This document shows, in pieces, positions 60,397 to 64,000 of a DNA stretch of 64,000 nucleotides. The stretch covers positions 29,484,720 through 29,548,719 of the forward strand of contig JASWHV010000008.1 of NCBI GenBank assembly GCA_030760725.1, given 5' to 3'. The position numbers and the translations under genes are program-made. Position 1 is the first letter of the stretch. Every line of letters starts with the position of its first letter. The notes below the pieces were generated by a model. That model was not told where the DNA came from. It saw only the letters and a list, made by a program, of their open reading frames with translations, and searched no databases. This DNA is from Neostapfia colusana (Eukaryota > Streptophyta > Magnoliopsida > Poales > Poaceae).

Positions 60397-63300
60397 TGTA
60401 AGGGCCTCAGTTTTTGGCACACATTTGAAGTGTTCATCACCACACCACACACCTCATTTGAGGAAAGATGATGAACACAAATGAAGAGCACGTAACCACC
60501 ATCAACATGCTCATTAGAGAACAAACTCACATATTGCAAAAGTGGTATTTCCCACATGTGATATAGGTGGGCTGGACATATAAAAACTCCTACACATTGC
60601 TAAGGATGTCCATGCCAAGTTTCACCCAAATTCAAAACCTTTTTGAGGTCATTTTGGGTATAGCTAGAAAGAGGGCAGTTTCAAACCACATTCAAATTCA
60701 AACTGTTTTTATCCCATGAATTTAAAAGTGGGAGGCATATTCTTACTCAGCACATTTTTGTGAGCTCACACACCAATTTTCACTCCATTTGGAGTTGATC
60801 TTGACATGAGCTAAGTGGGGGAAATTCAAACTTTATTTGAATTTCAAACTGAACTTGTGCTGAAATTCATTCAAACCAAACCTCATTTGAACTTTGATCA
60901 ATTCAAATGGCTCATGGGTGTATAATTTGAATTACCAAGGGTACTATGGGGCTCACTGTTTACAACAGTGATTAGGAGTAAATTTCAGAGGTTAAAACTG
61001 GGAGTGGGACCCACATGTCAGCCACCACTTCAACTCAAACCGACTGAAATTTTCTCACTCGGTTAACCGAGCCGCCGCTGCGATCGCCACCGCGGGCAGC
61101 CGCCGCGCCAGCAGCTGCTTGCCCACGCGCGGGCGTGAGGCGGTGCAGAGCCTTCTTAAGGCGCCTGCCCCCCTCCTCGGACGAGGCATCGCCGTTCTTC
61201 CCCGCAAGAACTCAGCGCCGGCCGAAGTTTTCCGCAGCTCGGAATCGATCGGAAAACGCCGATCACAGCTCCCTCCGTCCACTCCAGAGCCCCAGCAAGG
61301 TACTAGAGACCTCCTCCGTCCTCCCCGCTGCTAGAATTCAGTTGAAACCGATTGATATCGGCTGTGCCGAAAGATCAAATTCGGGACTTGGAACCGCCGC
61401 ACCTCGGGCTCCCGTGGACAGCCCAACCAGGGCGTTGTCACGCCCGAGCCAAGGCACCCTTGGATGCGCCAGTGACTGGTGCTGCTCACCCCCAAGCCAC
61501 AGCTTGAGTGGTTGCTCACCGGCGGCGAATTTCCATTTTTCCCCTTTCTGTGTGCAGAACGACCTTCAGGCAGCTCTAGATAGGATTAGAGGGCCTCAAG
61601 CCGCTCTCACACAAGCTAGACACGGTAACGCACAAGTTGCCTTCACAACTCTGGGCCGGAGAACCTCTGTACCCGGCGTAATTCGAGGTTTACCAATGGC
61701 GGCATAAACGGGAGGCATCGGGTGCACGGTGAGGACCTATTTCGGGCCTTCCCCGAGCTGCCTCGAGCTCATGTCGACCTTCTCTGAGGTCCACTGATGC
61801 TTCCTGACCGATTCCTCGAGTAGTTGAGGTGCTAGGGTAGTCAGCCGACTTGGCCGAAGTCGTTCCGAGGTGGCCGCTCGTCTCCGACCATGCTCCGGCC
61901 ATTGTCATGAGCAGCTGACCCTAGAATCCTGTTCCCCGAGTAAAAGTAGGCAGGGGCGGCCAGAATCGTGAAGTTTGGAGCTGTACAGAAGCCGGCGGCA
62001 AGCTCTCCGGCGAGGTCCCTCGGCGGCAGAGCGCGGGCGTCGGGAGGTTGACGAAGGGGTGGACCCCAGCTGTCAGCGGGAGATATTTTGAATCAAGATC
62101 CGTCTGCGGCCGGGATCGGGTGTGCTGGCGCGCAAAGTCCTTGTGGGCCGCGGTGTGCTGTCGCCTCAGCGTGCGACGCGTGTCCCCTGGGCCCACGCGC
62201 GAGTTTAATTTTTTTCCCCGATTTTCAGAATTCTTCCAAACTTCAATCCTCATAACTTTGGATAGAAAGCTCCAAATTGAGTGAACCAAATTTTGCTGGA
62301 TTCAGCTCTCTGAGTACTTTCCAGCAAATCAAGTTTCACTTCATGAAATTCCTTAATTCCCCAGAATTAAATCCTCAAACTTTAAACTGTTAGGAATTTT
62401 AACTGGAGAATTCTTTGGAGGAAAATCCTGAAATTTTGCTGGGATGTTCACCAAAATATCCCTGAACTACCATAATAATTTCAGACCCATTGGAGCTCAT
62501 TTGATCCTGCTAATGGTGTGATTAGTGAAATTGTTCCAGAGAAAATAGAAAATGTTCAGAAACATTTTCAGAATTTTCTCTGAAATTGTTTAGCTCATAA
62601 CTTTAGCTAGGAACCTTCAAATTAAGTGAGACCAACTCCATTAGAACCCTCTGAAAATCTAGTTTTCAGAAAGTCATAGTTTGTTTCATGAAAATCCCTA
62701 GAACACCCTAAGAGTTCCAATTAAGGTCAAGGACATAATTAATTGTGGAGGGCTCAAATGAGCTTTGCTGCAACTAAAACTTGACCAAGTCTCTATTTAG
62801 GTTGTAAACAAGCCACAGTAAAAGTTTAACAGTCATTGAGTCTGTCTAGTGGGACTTATAAGCTTCACAAGTTCAAACTTAATACAAATGCATTAAATTA
62901 ATACATGTATTGCTTCTATCATGTAGTCGCTAAGGTCGAGGAGGAACCCGAAGTCCTAGACTTCGTTACTCCGGAGGAACAGCTAGCCTACGACCAAGAG
63001 CAGCAAGGCAAGCCCCGGTGTGCATTAACCATTTTTACAAATTTTTATTGTTTTGAGCACTTATTTGAGTATTATTATTCCTTGCATTAGAGTCTTGTGT
63101 GGAAACCCAACTGCATAGCCAAGAAAACCATGAGTTGGGTTTAGGATTGCAAACTCCGTTAGCCACTGCATTGCTATGATAGAGTAGGATTCGGTACAAG
63201 TCGAGTAGTTGGAACTACTCGCGAGCATAGGCTAGAGGCACTCGACTCGGGTAGTGATAGCACATGAAACACATGGCAAGAAAATGAGACCGAGCGGAGG

Positions 63301-64000
63301 TTAAGGGCAGCAGGACTTTGGGGCCTGTGTGCTATAGCTCCGCTTGCGTCGATTGAGGACCGAGCCGTGTGCGGGCCTGTTGAACAAGCTAGAACAGTAC
63401 CGAAGACCTACCGGCTATATGGGAACCGGGAAACTGATGTAACTCGGGTAGCTGGGTATTGAGGCATTGCCCGTCATTCAGAGGGTAGGTTGAGAGCTCG
63501 AGGTGTAAATCGGCTGGCGGCACAGAGATGCTCGTGCAGAGACCTCTTGCTCGGGACGATGGGACCGGTTCAATATTTGGCTGACGGGTGAAAGGTAGTT
63601 GCGTACGGCGTCCGTGATGGTTGCTGTAGGCAACATCGAGTACGGGCGTACGTGACGGGTTGTTCGGGTAACCCTGCAGGTGTAAATCGATTATAATCGC
63701 CGTCCCTCGCGGTCAGTGAGTACCACTTGTTCACTGTACCGTGATGTAGAATGAACAGGCTAGTTACAACTTAAAATGTTGCTAATTGAAAGATGGACTT
63801 GATTGCTAATGAATTGCTGTAGTTTAGAGCTAACTAAAGTTCTTTTCAACTTTGGGCAAAGTACATGAGAGAAATGCGTTTCTTGTTTGATTGCGACTCT
63901 CTCATGTGCCTTAGCGTAAGGTTCTCCACAACCTGCTGCTAAAACTTGAATGTAAGGTTCTACTAATTAGGCGAGTCCTTGCAAATGATTTTTACCTCAT
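60397..64000 (+). repeat. Family-A LTR (A3), runs off the window
   Basis: Starts TGTAAGGGCCTCAG at 60397 inside B3 pol, preceded by GCAAT (60392-60396), the expected TSD. It follows the A LTR for 3.6 kb, including the hairpin near 63204, and is closest by eye to A2. Whether it is a solo LTR or the 5' LTR of a full element is decided outside the window. Confidence 0.88.

Noticed and set aside
1..64000. Host genes, tRNA genes, CRISPR arrays and bacterial-style operons
   Set aside because: No such signal. TGGTATCAGAGC hits are primer-binding sites, not tRNA genes, and the repeats are LTRs.

Overview
This window looks like plant nuclear heterochromatin made almost wholly of LTR retrotransposons. 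I found no host gene, rRNA, tRNA gene or CRISPR array. The 4-kb-LTR Ty3/gypsy elements with a C-terminal chromodomain (Tekay/Del type), the SIRE/Maximus-like Ty1/copia element, the initiator-Met tRNA primer sites and the CACTA-type end point to a flowering plant. A monocot, probably a grass, is most likely, but I cannot name the species.

Two related chromovirus subfamilies are present. I call them A (LTR begins TGTAAGGGCC) and B (LTR begins TGTAAAGGTC). From 1 to about 15,080 is a minus-strand tandem array of B: gag-PR remnant, leader, PBS, LTR (2830-7157), gag without pol, leader, PBS, LTR (10148-14457), PPT, pol end. The two LTRs are each shared by two internal regions. Next come a CACTA-like end fragment (to 15198), a TRIM-like miniature element (15215-15823) and an unclassified LTR fragment (15824-16656).

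From 16657 to the right edge is a Russian-doll nest. An A-type LTR (A0) is interrupted at 20426 by B3 (minus). B3's LTR is interrupted by A1 (22258-55837, plus, TSD TGTTC). A1's pol is interrupted by a copia element (31381-49715, plus, TSD GTATC). The copia gag is interrupted by A2 (33300-42113, minus, TSD GATAT). B3's pol is also interrupted at 60397 by another A LTR (A3), which runs off the window. Without their passengers A1 is about 15.2 kb and the copia element about 9.5 kb.

A elements carry an extra open frame (ORF0, 314 codons) between leader and gag; the B copies here do not. In all four readable leaders a GT donor-like site lies about 1.0 kb upstream of an acceptor-like CAG placed directly at the first start codon, which suggests a conserved leader intron. 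A 7-bp stem near the LTR 3' end is kept in A and B with a compensating base-pair change. All gag-pol frames are broken by stops, frameshifts, deletions or insertions, so no element looks autonomous today; A1 ORF0 and the B2 gag are still open. Coordinates of nested parts are exact where a TSD is quoted and approximate at deletion junctions. Homology statements are by eye.
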